Source: Motiliproteus sp. MSK22-1
Lineage (GTDB): Bacteria > Pseudomonadota > Gammaproteobacteria > Pseudomonadales > Balneatricaceae
Length of the DNA: 64,000 nt
Assembly: GCF_001968815.1 (NCBI RefSeq)
Contig: NZ_MIEQ01000096.1
Location: 495,271 to 559,270, forward strand
Direction of reading: 5' to 3'
Shown here: piece after piece, positions 25,683 to 34,304 of the stretch
How the letters are laid out: each line of letters opens with the position of its first letter
Numbering within the stretch: position 1 is the first letter of the stretch
Notes under the pieces: model-generated
What the model saw: the letters and a program-made list of their open reading frames with translations, nothing else
The model's database searches: none
Told to the model about the DNA's origin: nothing
Position numbers and translations under genes: made by a program

Positions 25683-26696
25683 ATGGGTTATGCCCACCAA
25701 CGTTTCTCAAGATTGTTGCCAGTATTCTCCTTATTGTTGCTGTTGGGCTGTGCCGGTCCGATCAAAGAGCGTCCCAATGATCCCCTTATTGGGCGTATTT
25801 ACGATACATCGAACGGGCAGGAGCTGAGTCCAGAGCAGTTTCTCCGTCGAGCTGAGTCGGCAGACGTGCTTTACCTGGGTGAAAAACATGACAATGCCGA
25901 GCATCATGCACGTCAGCTTGAAATTATCCAAAGCCTTGTCGATAGAGGGTTAACGCCTGCAATTGGATTTGAGTTCTTTGATGTTGGTGAGACGGGCTAT
26001 CTGAAACAATACGTTGAAGGTACGGGGTCCAGTCTGAAGATCGCCGGCAGCAAGAGCAAAAAAAGTCAAGAGCAGTGGTTGCGTAAGCGTTTGGGTTGGC
26101 AAGATGCCAGTGAGGAATATTGGGGATTTTATTTTAGTCTGGTGGATTTGGCTAAGACTCATAAGCTAGAGGTTTTCGGAGCGGACCTTCCTTCTGGTGT
26201 TAAAAGCAGATTAAGTCGTGTGGGTTTGAAGGGGTTAAACCCTGTAGAGCTCAGTCTACTAACCCCTACCGGATTGGAGGATGATGCCTATCGCCAGTTG
26301 ATGTATGAGGCGTTTCGTCAAGGGCACTGTGGATGGGGTGAAGAAGAGTTGTTAAAACGGCTCTATCAGACCTGGATCGCCAGAAATGACCGAATGGCCA
26401 TGTCTATCGTACAAATTGTCGAAGATAATACCGCCCGTCCCGTTGTTGTCATACTCGGCAATGGGCATATACAGCACAGTCAGGGGGTGTTTGAACGAGT
26501 GGCGCATTTAAATCCCAGGTTGCGCCAGATTAATCTGGGGTTTAGAGAGGTCTCATCTTCCCCTCATCCATTGCCCTACTATCTGAAGACCGAGAGAGCA
26601 GGGGGAAAGGAATTTCCACCTGATCATCAGGTTATCTGGTTCAGCTCGCGGCAGGATTATGGAGACCCCTGTGCAGGAATCCCCACCCCGCAATGA
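25683..26696 (+). CDS. ChaN-family lipoprotein
   Basis: Probable outer-membrane or periplasm-facing lipoprotein of the ChaN family (haem-binding in Campylobacter, iron-regulated in several bacteria). A lipoprotein signal is clear: LLPVFSLLLLLGCAGP with the acylated Cys at residue 23. The domain begins VLYLGEKHDNAEHHARQLEII (about 60-80) and continues with IGFEFFDVGETGYL, MAMSIVQIVEDNTARPVVVILGNGHIQHSQGV and LNLGF-like IRLINLGF (here RQINLGFREV), which are family marks. The ATG at 25683 is preceded by AAGG. No Fur box or iron genes adjoin it, so a role in haem or iron is by family only. Confidence 0.85.
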   Translation: MGYAHQRFSRLLPVFSLLLLLGCAGPIKERPNDPLIGRIYDTSNGQELSPEQFLRRAESADVLYLGEKHDNAEHHARQLEIIQSLVDRGLTPAIGFEFFDVGETGYLKQYVEGTGSSLKIAGSKSKKSQEQWLRKRLGWQDASEEYWGFYFSLVDLAKTHKLEVFGADLPSGVKSRLSRVGLKGLNPVELSLLTPTGLEDDAYRQLMYEAFRQGHCGWGEEELLKRLYQTWIARNDRMAMSIVQIVEDNTARPVVVILGNGHIQHSQGVFERVAHLNPRLRQINLGFREVSSSPHPLPYYLKTERAGGKEFPPDHQVIWFSSRQDYGDPCAGIPTPQ

Positions 26697-26784
26697 ATTG
26701 AGACCATGGAGTGGTGTCCTGATATATGGGAGGCTTAACGCTCAGACAGCGTAATGAACTGTACAACCAGGCTGGAGTCAGTTG

Positions 26785-27801
26785 CTAACAGCTTAGTTCT
26801 CCGCAGAGACTGGTTTCCATTTTTCTGGCTATAACATCTGATTTCAGCTCTAAAGCGAAAAGATGATGCATTTTTGTCAGTGCCGCTTCCAGAGTCATAT
26901 CGTAACCATTAGCCACGCCTGTTCTTGCCAGTGCAGATCCTGTTGCGTAGCTCATAGGCTCCACTCTGCCATAGGTACACTGAGACAGGTTGACAACGGC
27001 AGTTCCGTTTTTAATGGCACTCTCGAGTGTTTTTAAAAATTTGGGGTCTCTATCAGGTGCATTACCGACTCCATAAGATTGCAGGATCAGACCATCAATC
27101 GGCAACTTAAGCATATGCTCCAGGAATGCTGAATCAATTCCGGGAAACAGTCTTAAAGGAGCTATTCGATGCCTGCCGTAATCAGGCAGCTGAAAGTTCT
27201 CGTTATTCTTAGCTGGCGGAAGGACTGAGCTGCTCTCAACCTCAATGTGAATGCCAACCTTGCCGAGCCATGGGTGATTAGGGCTGTCAAATGCATCAAA
27301 GCCACTGGACTTTATCTTTGTTGCCCGATTTCCTCGAAGCAGGCGTCCATTAAAATAGAGGCAGACCTCAGGAAGTGCATAATGGCTGGCCAGTATAAGG
27401 GCTGTAATCAGGTTGTCCTGAGCATCGTTCCTCAGCTCACTCAGTGGAATTTGTGAACCCGTGACGATGACCGGTTTCTGAAGACCCTGTAGCATGAAGG
27501 ATAAGGATGCAGATGTGTATGCCAGGGTGTCTGTACCGTGCAACACAATAAAACCATCATAGTCCTGATAGTTTTCTTTTATTCGATTACCAATTAACTG
27601 CCAATCTGCGGGGGTTGCGTTCGTACTGTCAATTAGTTCATCCAACTCTTCCAGCACATATTCCGGCATGTTCGCTGACAGATGGATTGGGATCTTTTGA
27701 GAGATCAAATCCGCAAGCCCAGTCATTGGAACATATCCCTTAGGGGAACGCTTCATACCAATGGTGCCACCGGTATAGAGAATGTAAATTCTTTTTTTCA
27801 T
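26785..27801 (-). CDS. ansA: Type I (cytoplasmic) L-asparaginase
   Basis: Hydrolyses asparagine to aspartate and ammonia. Without a signal peptide, it matches the cytoplasmic AnsA type: KRIYILYTGGTIGMKRSPKG holds the first catalytic Thr, and DGFIVLHGTDTLAYTSASL holds the second Thr-Asp pair. Further marks are PVIVTGSQIPLSELRNDAQDNL and ILQSYGVGNAP. The 338 residues match E. coli AnsA. The ATG at 27801 is preferred to one eight codons upstream because it begins the family N-terminus, with GGAG about 12 bases before. It is transcribed divergently from an XRE-type regulator across 308 bp, which could control it; this is untested. Confidence 0.94.
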   Translation of the reverse strand: MKKRIYILYTGGTIGMKRSPKGYVPMTGLADLISQKIPIHLSANMPEYVLEELDELIDSTNATPADWQLIGNRIKENYQDYDGFIVLHGTDTLAYTSASLSFMLQGLQKPVIVTGSQIPLSELRNDAQDNLITALILASHYALPEVCLYFNGRLLRGNRATKIKSSGFDAFDSPNHPWLGKVGIHIEVESSSVLPPAKNNENFQLPDYGRHRIAPLRLFPGIDSAFLEHMLKLPIDGLILQSYGVGNAPDRDPKFLKTLESAIKNGTAVVNLSQCTYGRVEPMSYATGSALARTGVANGYDMTLEAALTKMHHLFALELKSDVIARKMETSLCGELSC

Positions 27802-28109
27802 TATTAGATCGAACTCCAACCACATACATCAACTGCCAGCCCGAACACTCGAAACTTGGAGTCGTTGGGAACATGAACGACTAGAAGAAATGTCTAGGAA
27901 CACGAATCACTGACAGAGTAGTGAGCTGGTTATCCATGGAAACAGACCTTACCAGGGACAACAATTCCGCTAGCTGATACACATTGGCGCTAGTTGGTGT
28001 TATTGTGGCTTCACTCGGCGTTATTGCTGTCTTGATGAATTGCTTCAGGTTGACGTTTGCCGATGGCTGTTTTTGGTCTGCTTATAACTAGAAAAGGTAA
28101 GGCACTGGA
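27802..28109. other. Divergent ansA / XRE-regulator spacer
   Basis: This 308-bp stretch has no credible gene. It contains a 7-bp inverted repeat AGTCGTT (27860-27866) / AACGACT (27876-27882) with 9 bp between, which could be an operator or a hairpin. A short direct echo, GGTGTTATTGTGG then GGCGTTATTGCTG, lies near 27995-28028. Confidence 0.45.
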
Positions 28110-28925
28110 ATGCGCGAAGACTTCTCCAAGAACCTGCGTTTGCTCTGCAGTTATTACAAATCTATTGCTGAGGTTTGTCGAAAGATCCCCATCAACCGTT
28201 CTCAGTTTAACAAATATCTTTGTGGTAGTAGCCTTCCTTCCAAATTTATATTGCGAAGGATATGCGACTTTTTTGGTGTTGAAGAATATGAGATTTTTTT
28301 ACCTCATCAGCAGTTTGCTCAAATTGTACAGGTAAGGCCCAGCGACCCAGAATCCCAGGATCAGCGTGCCTATGTAGAGCACATCGACAAACTCCAGGCG
28401 CAAGCACAGGGTCGTTTTGATAAGTATCTTGGCTACTATTTTGAAATTTATTACTCGATGGCTTTCCCCGGTAAAATTCTCCGCAATCTGGTGGAAATCA
28501 GCGCCCAGGGCGATAGCGTTTATTATCAGCGCATTGAGCGATCACGAGCAGATGACGGGAGCGCAAGAATTTGCCATGGCAAGTACCTGGGCTGCGCTTT
28601 TTTCCTCAGTGACCGAATCTTTATGGTTGATTACGAGACGCTGACCGGTAATGAGATGACTCAAACAATTCTTTATCCGACATACAAAAATCGTATTAAT
28701 CGATTAGCCGGGTTGAGACTTGGTGTTTCGGCAAGTGATCGCAGGGAGCCTGCTTGCGCCAGGGTGATTTATGAATACCTTGGGCAACGGGTAGATTTGC
28801 GCAAGGCTTTAAGGCTCTGCGGACTTTTTTCTGCTGATACAGACACTGTCGATAGTGGCGTCAAAGAACGTATCAGTAACAAGGTATCGGCTGATGATAA
28901 GCTCTTTTTGGCTGTGGCTCTATGA
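28110..28925 (+). CDS. XRE-type helix-turn-helix protein
   Basis: Probable cytoplasmic transcription regulator of 271 residues. The first 65 residues fold as a lambda-repressor-like HTH: NLRLLCSYYKSIAEVCRKI, then INRSQFNKYLCGSSLPSKFI as the recognition region, then RRICDFFGVEEYEIF. The remaining 200 residues are an uncharacterised domain rich in aromatic residues (FDKYLGYYFEIYYSMAF; YPTYKNRINRLAGLRLGV) that may bind a ligand. It starts with TGCGCGAAG-type sequence and has no perfect ribosome site. It is divergent from ansA and ends 20 bp from an opposing small gene. Targets are unknown. Confidence 0.75.
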   Translation: MREDFSKNLRLLCSYYKSIAEVCRKIPINRSQFNKYLCGSSLPSKFILRRICDFFGVEEYEIFLPHQQFAQIVQVRPSDPESQDQRAYVEHIDKLQAQAQGRFDKYLGYYFEIYYSMAFPGKILRNLVEISAQGDSVYYQRIERSRADDGSARICHGKYLGCAFFLSDRIFMVDYETLTGNEMTQTILYPTYKNRINRLAGLRLGVSASDRREPACARVIYEYLGQRVDLRKALRLCGLFSADTDTVDSGVKERISNKVSADDKLFLAVAL

Positions 28926-28945
28926 GTTGGTTATAGCGATGACAG

Positions 28946-29143
28946 CTAACGGAGTTCAGAAGAGCCCTCTATTGTTCTGATATAACGCTCAGCATCTCGT
29001 TGATTACGTGCAAAATAGACGACCCGGCTAAACTTGCTGGCCATCGAGTGGGCGCCTCCAGTGAATCTATGGACCCAGTAACTCTGGGGCCCCTTGGCCT
29101 CTATGTGGTGATGATGCTTTTGTCCATTATCTGAAGGAACCAT
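28946..29143 (-). CDS. Small protein of unknown function (65 aa)
   Basis: A 65-residue basic protein with an early His run (KHHHHIEAKG) and a helical end (ARNQRDAERYIRTIEG). The ATG has the good ribosome site CGAGGT six bases upstream, which supports translation. I recognise no family. It ends 20 bp from the opposing XRE-type gene and stands 290 bp from alr. Confidence 0.55.
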   Translation of the reverse strand: MVPSDNGQKHHHHIEAKGPQSYWVHRFTGGAHSMASKFSRVVYFARNQRDAERYIRTIEGSSELR

Positions 29144-29433
29144 AATTTACCTCGTGGCTATCATTTTTTGGCTTAGAGCAAAAATTTCTAGTTACGAGCA
29201 AAATTCTGATCACTGAAGGCATCTGTACCAGGGGTGTTATGTCTCTAATTAGCTCGATAAGTCATTGCTCTAGTGAGAGTAACATTAGGAATTATAAGCC
29301 ATTACGGGACAAATTATTCTGATATGGATCAGTAAATGATAAACGTCAGTTAACCCCTGGAGTTCAATTTTTAATGACACCGGACTTGTTTTGATGAATG
29401 CGGCTGTCAGGAACGCTGCTGGTGGCCCTGTTT

Positions 29434-30513
29434 TTATTGCGTATATTTGAGCGGTGCTCGTCCGGTTAGGCGGGTTACCAGTTCATAAGAAATTGTATCG
29501 CAGAATTCAGCGACCTCTGCAAGTGGTAGATCCTGTCCCCAGAAAACAGCGCTGTCGCCTACGGACACGTCTTTAATAGCTGAAACATCCACTGTTAGCA
29601 TATCCATCGATACACGACCAATTAAGGGGCATCTAATGCCATTGACCAACACCGGTGTACCGTTTTTGGCCTGACGCGGATAACCATCACCATAACCCAT
29701 GGCTATAACAGCCACCTTTGTGGGGCCCGGGCAGCGGTAAGTTGCGCCATAGCCAATACTGTCACCGGTTTTCAGCGTTTTGACGGCAATGACCTCAGAT
29801 TCCAGAGTCATCGCAGGGATTAGTTGTCGTGATGCGTCATTATCCTGATCAAGGGGAGAAGAGCCGTAGAGCATCATGCCTGGACGAATCCACTCTCCTT
29901 TGCTTTCTGGCCAGGACAATATAGCGGGTGAATTTGCCAAACTGATTGGGTTGGGTAAATCGGCTGTGGTTTTTTTGAACTGGGCTACTTGATCGAGAGT
30001 CGTGTTTGATGCGGTTTCATCTGCTCTGGAAAAATGGCTCATCAGCACCAACTCAGAAACCTTGTTGGAATTTGCCAGATGACGATAGGCCTGAAGAAAT
30101 TCCTCGGAGGAAAAGCCAAGGCGATGCATACCCGTATCAAGCTTAAGCCAGACATTAATGGGATGGCCTAACTCTGAGTCGAGAAACTGTTGCAATTGGT
30201 GTTTGCTGTGAATAGTTGTATCCAGATTCAGCTCGGCTGCTTTTTGTAATTCTGAAGTGTCAAAAAAGCCTTCCAGCAACAGCAGTCGGTTGGTAATACC
30301 GGCTGCACGCAGCCTGATAGCTTCTTCTAAGCAGGCGACTCCAAATGCATCAGCTTCGGAGGCCAGATTGATAGCGACTTCAACAGCACCATGTCCATAC
30401 GCATTGGCCTTGACTATCGCCATCGCCTTGGAACCAGGAAACAGTGACTTTGCGAGACGGTAATTGTGCTTGATGGCACTCAGGTTTATTTGCGCTGTTG
30501 CCGCTCTTGTCAT
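29434..30513 (-). CDS. alr: Alanine racemase
   Basis: PLP enzyme interconverting L- and D-alanine for peptidoglycan or D-alanine catabolism. Lys35 in MAIVKANAYGHGAVEVA carries PLP. Further marks are LKLDTGMHRLGF, MSHFSRADE, the second catalytic Tyr in SIGYGATYRC and MDMLTVDVSAI. From the ATG at 30513 (GGAG six bases upstream) it has 359 residues, the normal length; an upstream start at 30576 adds 21 residues not seen in the family. It is divergent from an Lrp-family regulator across 248 bp. That layout resembles the dadX/dadR arrangement of Pseudomonas, but no dadA dehydrogenase is present here. Confidence 0.96.
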   Translation of the reverse strand: MTRAATAQINLSAIKHNYRLAKSLFPGSKAMAIVKANAYGHGAVEVAINLASEADAFGVACLEEAIRLRAAGITNRLLLLEGFFDTSELQKAAELNLDTTIHSKHQLQQFLDSELGHPINVWLKLDTGMHRLGFSSEEFLQAYRHLANSNKVSELVLMSHFSRADETASNTTLDQVAQFKKTTADLPNPISLANSPAILSWPESKGEWIRPGMMLYGSSPLDQDNDASRQLIPAMTLESEVIAVKTLKTGDSIGYGATYRCPGPTKVAVIAMGYGDGYPRQAKNGTPVLVNGIRCPLIGRVSMDMLTVDVSAIKDVSVGDSAVFWGQDLPLAEVAEFCDTISYELVTRLTGRAPLKYTQ

Positions 30514-30761
30514 TTCAACTCCATTCAAGATGGTCGGGTATGGCTTAAAGATTAAAGCAGCTAAGCAGTGTCCCAATCAAATGCCTTGCGTCCTTAGCTT
30601 TGTGTCTTTTCGTCGGGTATCTGTTTTGTCCAGACTGTTTTCTGGAAAAGAACCGAGTTAACATCTATTTTATGAGTAATTGGTAAGATTATATTTTTGA
30701 ACATAGAAAAAATATAGGTCAAATTACCTTTAAGATTATGTTTAGCGGGAAATGACACTAA

Positions 30762-31253
30762 ATGGTTAAAAAAACACGAGAACTTGATCGAATTGACCGA
30801 AATATCTTGCGCAAACTGCAAGAGAACGGTCGAATGTCATATGTGGAACTGGCATCTGAAGTTGGCTTAAGTACGACCCCTTGTCTTGAACGTGTTCGTC
30901 GATTGGAAAAAGACGGTGTCATTAAAGGTTATACAGCTATTCTGGAGCCAAAATTGCTGGAAGCCGCGCTGTTGGTTTTTGTTGAAATCAGTCTTACCTA
31001 CAGGTCTGGGACAGTGTTTGACGACTTCAAACGAGAAGTTATGAAAATTCCACACGTTATGGAATGTCATCTGGTCTCTGGGGACTTTGATTATCTTATT
31101 AAGGCCCGAATCAGTGAAATGTCGGCCTACCGGGAACTATTGGGGGAGCTTTTGTTGGCGTTGCCTAATGTTGATAAATCCAGAAGTTACATTGTAATGG
31201 AGGAGGTTAAAGAATCCTCCGCCATTACCGTCCCTGAGTTTAGATCTCCATAA
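30762..31253 (+). CDS. lrp: Lrp/AsnC-family regulator (Lrp-like)
   Basis: Feast/famine DNA-binding protein of 163 residues, nearly the length of E. coli Lrp (164). The N-terminal HTH reads LDRIDRNILRKLQENGRMSY then VELASEVGLSTTPCLERVRRLE. The C-terminal RAM ligand domain reads ALLVFVEISLTYRSGTVFDDF and VMECHLVSGDFDYLIKARI. The wording is very close to global Lrp. It is divergent from alr, so a DadR-like local role in alanine metabolism is also possible; both may be true. It ends in a strong bidirectional terminator. Confidence 0.88.
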   Translation: MVKKTRELDRIDRNILRKLQENGRMSYVELASEVGLSTTPCLERVRRLEKDGVIKGYTAILEPKLLEAALLVFVEISLTYRSGTVFDDFKREVMKIPHVMECHLVSGDFDYLIKARISEMSAYRELLGELLLALPNVDKSRSYIVMEEVKESSAITVPEFRSP

Positions 31254-31280
31254 AAATACGGAAAGACTTTCTGTATTTTT
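31252..31280. terminator. Bidirectional intrinsic terminator
   Basis: AAAAATAC-G-GAAA (31252-31264) pairs with TTTC-T-GTATTTTT (31268-31280), including one G-T pair, leaving a short loop. The A-run on one side and the T-run on the other provide U-tracts on both strands. It starts at the lrp stop codon and ends inside the stop codon of the opposing DsbA-like gene, so it serves both. Confidence 0.8.
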
Positions 31281-32367
31281 AGTTGCTGACAGTTTGCTTC
31301 TGAAGGTTGGTTATTGCCTGACCCAGCTGCCTTGAAAGGTCTGCTTCAAGGTCTTTTAGCAATAGCTTTCGACCATTAATAAAGAAGCTTGGTACGCTGG
31401 TCACACCTGATTCGAGCGCTTGTTGTTCAGAGACAATGATTGTTTCAGTTGTTATTTTCGATGAAGAGCACTGTTCAAAGCGACTTAGGTCCAGTTGCAG
31501 CTTTTCGGCAAAAAATTGCGGGGATTCTTCCGTCAATGGTTGTTGATGTGTAAACGCCAACTCATGGTATTGCCAGAGTTTTTCCTGTTGACCCGCGCAA
31601 AATGCGCCCGCTGCTATCTTGCGTGAAATCTCAGTGTTGTTGAATGGGATGTTGATATATACATAGCGAATTTTGTTTAGGTAGGGTTGTAGCCGTTCGG
31701 TCAAAGCCTGATAACTGTCTCTGCAGTGTTGACATTGGTAATCTGAGAACTCAACCAATGTGATTTCTGAATCTGACTTGCCTTTGCTGGGAGCGCCTTG
31801 AGTTTCCAGTTCCGCTATTGGTGGAACAGGAGAGGGCAGGTTGATGCTGAGCTCTTTTAGCGAGGAAAGCTTTTTCAGCAGTTGCGCCTGCTTTTTTTGT
31901 TGCTCCTGAGCTATCAGCAGTGCTGTGATCTGTTCTTTTGCCTGCTCTAAGGGGACTCGAATTCGGGTTCGGTTTTGCTGATAGAAACTGTTGATCTGTG
32001 CCAACGTTGGAGCCTGAGATGGGAAGAGTCGCTTCAGGATGATTTCACGACTTTCTCCCGTATCTATGACCTGTTGTTCAACATAGGCTTGAACGGCTGC
32101 AGTTGAAATAATCTGTAGCCTTCTTCGATAGCTTTCCAGTTCTATCTGATAGAGAGGCTGGCTGTATTTGAAGGGTAAATCCTTAGCTCTGTAGTCCTTT
32201 CCACTCAGGGAAAACAGTATGGCAGACTGGTCTTCGTCCGTCGGAAGAGGCGCGGTTGGCTGAATATAAAACAGCGCCCCGGCAATCAGCGCCACGGCTA
32301 CGATGATGTTCAATGGGCTAAATGGAGTACTCGATTTTTTCTCTTGTTTGTCGGGAGTTGTGCCCAT
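31279..32367 (-). CDS. Membrane-anchored DsbA-like thiol oxidoreductase
   Basis: Periplasmic thioredoxin-fold protein anchored by an N-terminal helix (LNIIVAVALIAGALFYI, about residues 19-35). Residues 45-165 are helical and look like the N-terminal helper region of SurA/PpiD-type chaperones (YRRRLQIISTAAVQAYVEQQVI; QAKEQITALLIAQEQ). The DsbA-like domain starts about 198: EITLVEFSDYQCQHCRDSY with the redox pair Cys212-Cys215 and the cis-proline in GVTSVPSFFING. The 362 residues are much longer than DsbA (about 210). The pair CQHC and a thiol-peroxidase-like helical insert place it in the DsbA/DsbG-like group; isomerase versus oxidase cannot be decided. It is divergent from the DUF3179 gene. 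Confidence 0.82.
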   Translation of the reverse strand: MGTTPDKQEKKSSTPFSPLNIIVAVALIAGALFYIQPTAPLPTDEDQSAILFSLSGKDYRAKDLPFKYSQPLYQIELESYRRRLQIISTAAVQAYVEQQVIDTGESREIILKRLFPSQAPTLAQINSFYQQNRTRIRVPLEQAKEQITALLIAQEQQKKQAQLLKKLSSLKELSINLPSPVPPIAELETQGAPSKGKSDSEITLVEFSDYQCQHCRDSYQALTERLQPYLNKIRYVYINIPFNNTEISRKIAAGAFCAGQQEKLWQYHELAFTHQQPLTEESPQFFAEKLQLDLSRFEQCSSSKITTETIIVSEQQALESGVTSVPSFFINGRKLLLKDLEADLSRQLGQAITNLQKQTVSN

Positions 32368-32470
32368 CTCTGTTTTCCTTCGAGCTTATGATAATTAACG
32401 AAAAGCGATTATTGTAAACACCTTTTCAGGGTCATGGGTTGTGTCGCGTTAAAAGTAGATTGCTGTTGAG

Positions 32471-32521
32471 GATTGATAGCCTTTAAAGATTGATCGTCTT
32501 TAAAGGTTGATTACCTTTGCA
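32471..32521. repeat. Three tandem 17-bp imperfect repeats
   Basis: Consecutive units GATTGATAGCCTTTAAA (32471-32487), GATTGATCGTCTTTAAA (32488-32504) and GGTTGATTACCTTTGCA (32505-32521). Units 1 and 2 match at 15 of 17 positions, and units 1 and 3 at 12 of 17. They lie about 105 bp upstream of the DsbA-like start and 170 bp upstream of the DUF3179 start. They may be iterated binding sites or slippage products. Confidence 0.7.
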
Positions 32522-32592
32522 GATTATTCGCTGTTTGGAATCGCTGTAACAACAAGATGTTCCTGGCGTCTATATTTTGCAACCTGCTCTAC

Positions 32593-32631
32593 TTAGGGAA
32601 CCGGTGAATAAGTCCATTGTATTCTCTGTGG
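32593..32631 (-). repeat. Dispersed palindromic element, copy C (inverted orientation)
   Basis: On the minus strand it reads CCACAGAGAATACAATGG and then CTTATTCACCGGTTCCCTAA, which is the core and right arm of the family. The second arm is not clear; a degenerate version may extend to about 32660. It sits about 60 bp upstream of the DUF3179 start. Confidence 0.65.
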
Positions 32632-32689
32632 TCTCTGGAATGGTTATTTACAATGATCGGCTGTCTATATTACGCAGAGGATTCTGCTT

Positions 32690-33640
32690 ATGGTATCTAT
32701 TTGTTTTAACCGGATTCTAATACTTGTTTCGTTGTTGTCCTTTGTCTGGATTGGAAAGGTCTACGGGGCGCCTTATAACGGTTTCGATGTGACGGGATCG
32801 CTCATACCAGTGGAAAAGATTATGCAGGGCGGCCCTCCCAGGGATGGTATTCCAGCCATTGATTCGCCAGTGTTTGTCAGCATCGATAGCGCAAATCATC
32901 TGGCTGCAGACAGTCTCCTGTTGGGCCTTGAGGTTAACGGCGTATCCAAGGCTTATCCCTTATCAATACTCAATTGGCATGAAGTGGTTAATGACCGGTT
33001 CAATGAGACCGCCGTCGTTGTGACCTTTTGCCCGCTTTGTGGTACGGGGGTTGCGTATCGGGCAGAAAACAAAGGGCGTGACCTTAGCTTTGGCGTTTCA
33101 GGTTTGCTATATAACAGCGACGTTCTCCTTTATGACCGACAGACTGAATCGCTTTGGTCTCAGTTGAAGAATCAGTCAGTAACCGGGCCTATGAAAGGCC
33201 AGCGGCTGGAAATGTTACCTGCGCTTTTGACCACTTGGGACGCATGGAAAAAAATACATCCTGATACCTTAGTATTATCAACTGATACGGGTTATCGACG
33301 GGATTACAGCCGCGATCCATATTTCGGCTATGACAACAGCCCCAGATTGTTTTTTCCGGTCGAATTTCTTAGTCGAGCTTATCATCCGAAAGAACGAGTG
33401 TTAGGGCTGGAATACAAAGGGCAGTTTAAGGCCTATCCTTTTGCGGAACTTTCAAAAATGGGTGAACAGGGAGTGTTGAAAGATAATGTGGCTGGGGAGT
33501 GGCTTACTGTTGAATATGATGCCAGTCGTCGAAGCGGGCGGGTTTATGATAGCAAGGGGTCTGAAATAGCGGTCGTCAATGCGTTTTGGTTTGCCTGGTT
33601 TACGTTTAATCCTGAAACCGATGTTTATACTTCGCCTTAA
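32690..33640 (+). CDS. DUF3179 exported protein
   Basis: Exported protein of the DUF3179 family, function unknown. It has a signal peptide (ILILVSLLSFVWIGKVYG, cleavage near residue 26). Family marks are GIPAIDSPVFVS, the conserved AYPLSILNWHEVVND (about 87-101), VVVTFCPLCGTGVAY with a CxxC pair (about 113-116), SGLLYNSDVLLYDRQTESLW and RDYSRDPYFGYDNS. The 316 residues are normal. The ribosome site AGAGG lies ten bases before the ATG. The CxxC might bind metal or undergo oxidation; the divergent DsbA-like gene is an obvious candidate partner, but this is inference. Confidence 0.88.
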   Translation: MVSICFNRILILVSLLSFVWIGKVYGAPYNGFDVTGSLIPVEKIMQGGPPRDGIPAIDSPVFVSIDSANHLAADSLLLGLEVNGVSKAYPLSILNWHEVVNDRFNETAVVVTFCPLCGTGVAYRAENKGRDLSFGVSGLLYNSDVLLYDRQTESLWSQLKNQSVTGPMKGQRLEMLPALLTTWDAWKKIHPDTLVLSTDTGYRRDYSRDPYFGYDNSPRLFFPVEFLSRAYHPKERVLGLEYKGQFKAYPFAELSKMGEQGVLKDNVAGEWLTVEYDASRRSGRVYDSKGSEIAVVNAFWFAWFTFNPETDVYTSP

Positions 33641-33644
33641 TACA

Positions 33645-33676
33645 ACTCCGGGCCCAGAGGGGCTTCGGGGAGTTTC
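33645..33676 (+). terminator. Probable terminator of the DUF3179 gene
   Basis: ACTCC (33645-33649) pairs with GGAGT (33669-33673), with an inner GCCC/GGGC pairing and a small internal loop, followed by TTTCT. It lies five bases after the stop codon. Confidence 0.5.
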
Positions 33677-33853
33677 TGCCAGTCTTGATGAAGTTCTTGA
33701 TCTGGTTATTTGAATTTATAACTTTTCTACTTCATGCTTGGCACTAAGTTCACTAGCTTGGGTTTATCTGGCTGTAAACAGAGGTTTAACCTTGTTTTAC
33801 TGGTACTGATACCCGAACATAGTTATACATTAGGCAGAAAATGGGGCTAATCA

Positions 33854-34222
33854 GTGGCAAAGGCGCAGCAGGGCAAAGACATTGCATCAAAGATATTGAT
33901 TTGGGTACCGCTAGTAATCATCTTGCTTTCCATGATTATTGGTATCCTGTTGAGGTCCAGTGTTGATGAGGTTGCTGAAGACAGTACTGAGATCGTCAAC
34001 ACGACAAACTATGTTGATAGTGCCGCTAGCCTTAAAACAATTATTGTCACCCTCAATAATCAGTACGTAAAAGCAGAAAATAACTGGTCCCAGGTGCTGA
34101 GTATCGTGCTTTTTCTGTTGTTTGTGGTTTCTGTTATTGCGGTGATTCAATGGGTGCGGTTGTACCAGATAGACCGTTTACAGCAGAAAAAAAATAGTAA
34201 ATCCGCAACAAAAGATTCATAG
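33854..34222 (+). CDS. Two-helix membrane protein of unknown function (122 aa)
   Basis: Small inner-membrane protein with two hydrophobic helices (ILIWVPLVIILLSMIIGILL, about residues 14-33; VLSIVLFLLFVVSVIAVIQW, about 81-100). An acidic, Thr/Asn-rich loop of about 45 residues joins them, and the tail is basic (RLYQIDRLQQKKNSKS). By charge the loop is probably periplasmic. It starts at GTG 33854 with GGGG eight bases upstream. I recognise no family. It stands alone, 213 bp after the DUF3179 gene and convergent with the MocR gene. Confidence 0.65.
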   Translation: MAKAQQGKDIASKILIWVPLVIILLSMIIGILLRSSVDEVAEDSTEIVNTTNYVDSAASLKTIIVTLNNQYVKAENNWSQVLSIVLFLLFVVSVIAVIQWVRLYQIDRLQQKKNSKSATKDS

Positions 34223-34304
34223 CTGACCAGGAGCTGTATCGCTCGACGAAATCTCCACATGAGATCTGTCGAGCATTAGTTGGAGCTGATTTTGAGTGGT
34301 AATT

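Noticed and set aside
27982..28091. Short hydrophobic frame starting with TTG before the XRE-type gene
   Set aside because: Only about 36 codons, no ribosome site, and a stop lies immediately upstream of the only possible start; kept as a minor direct repeat only.
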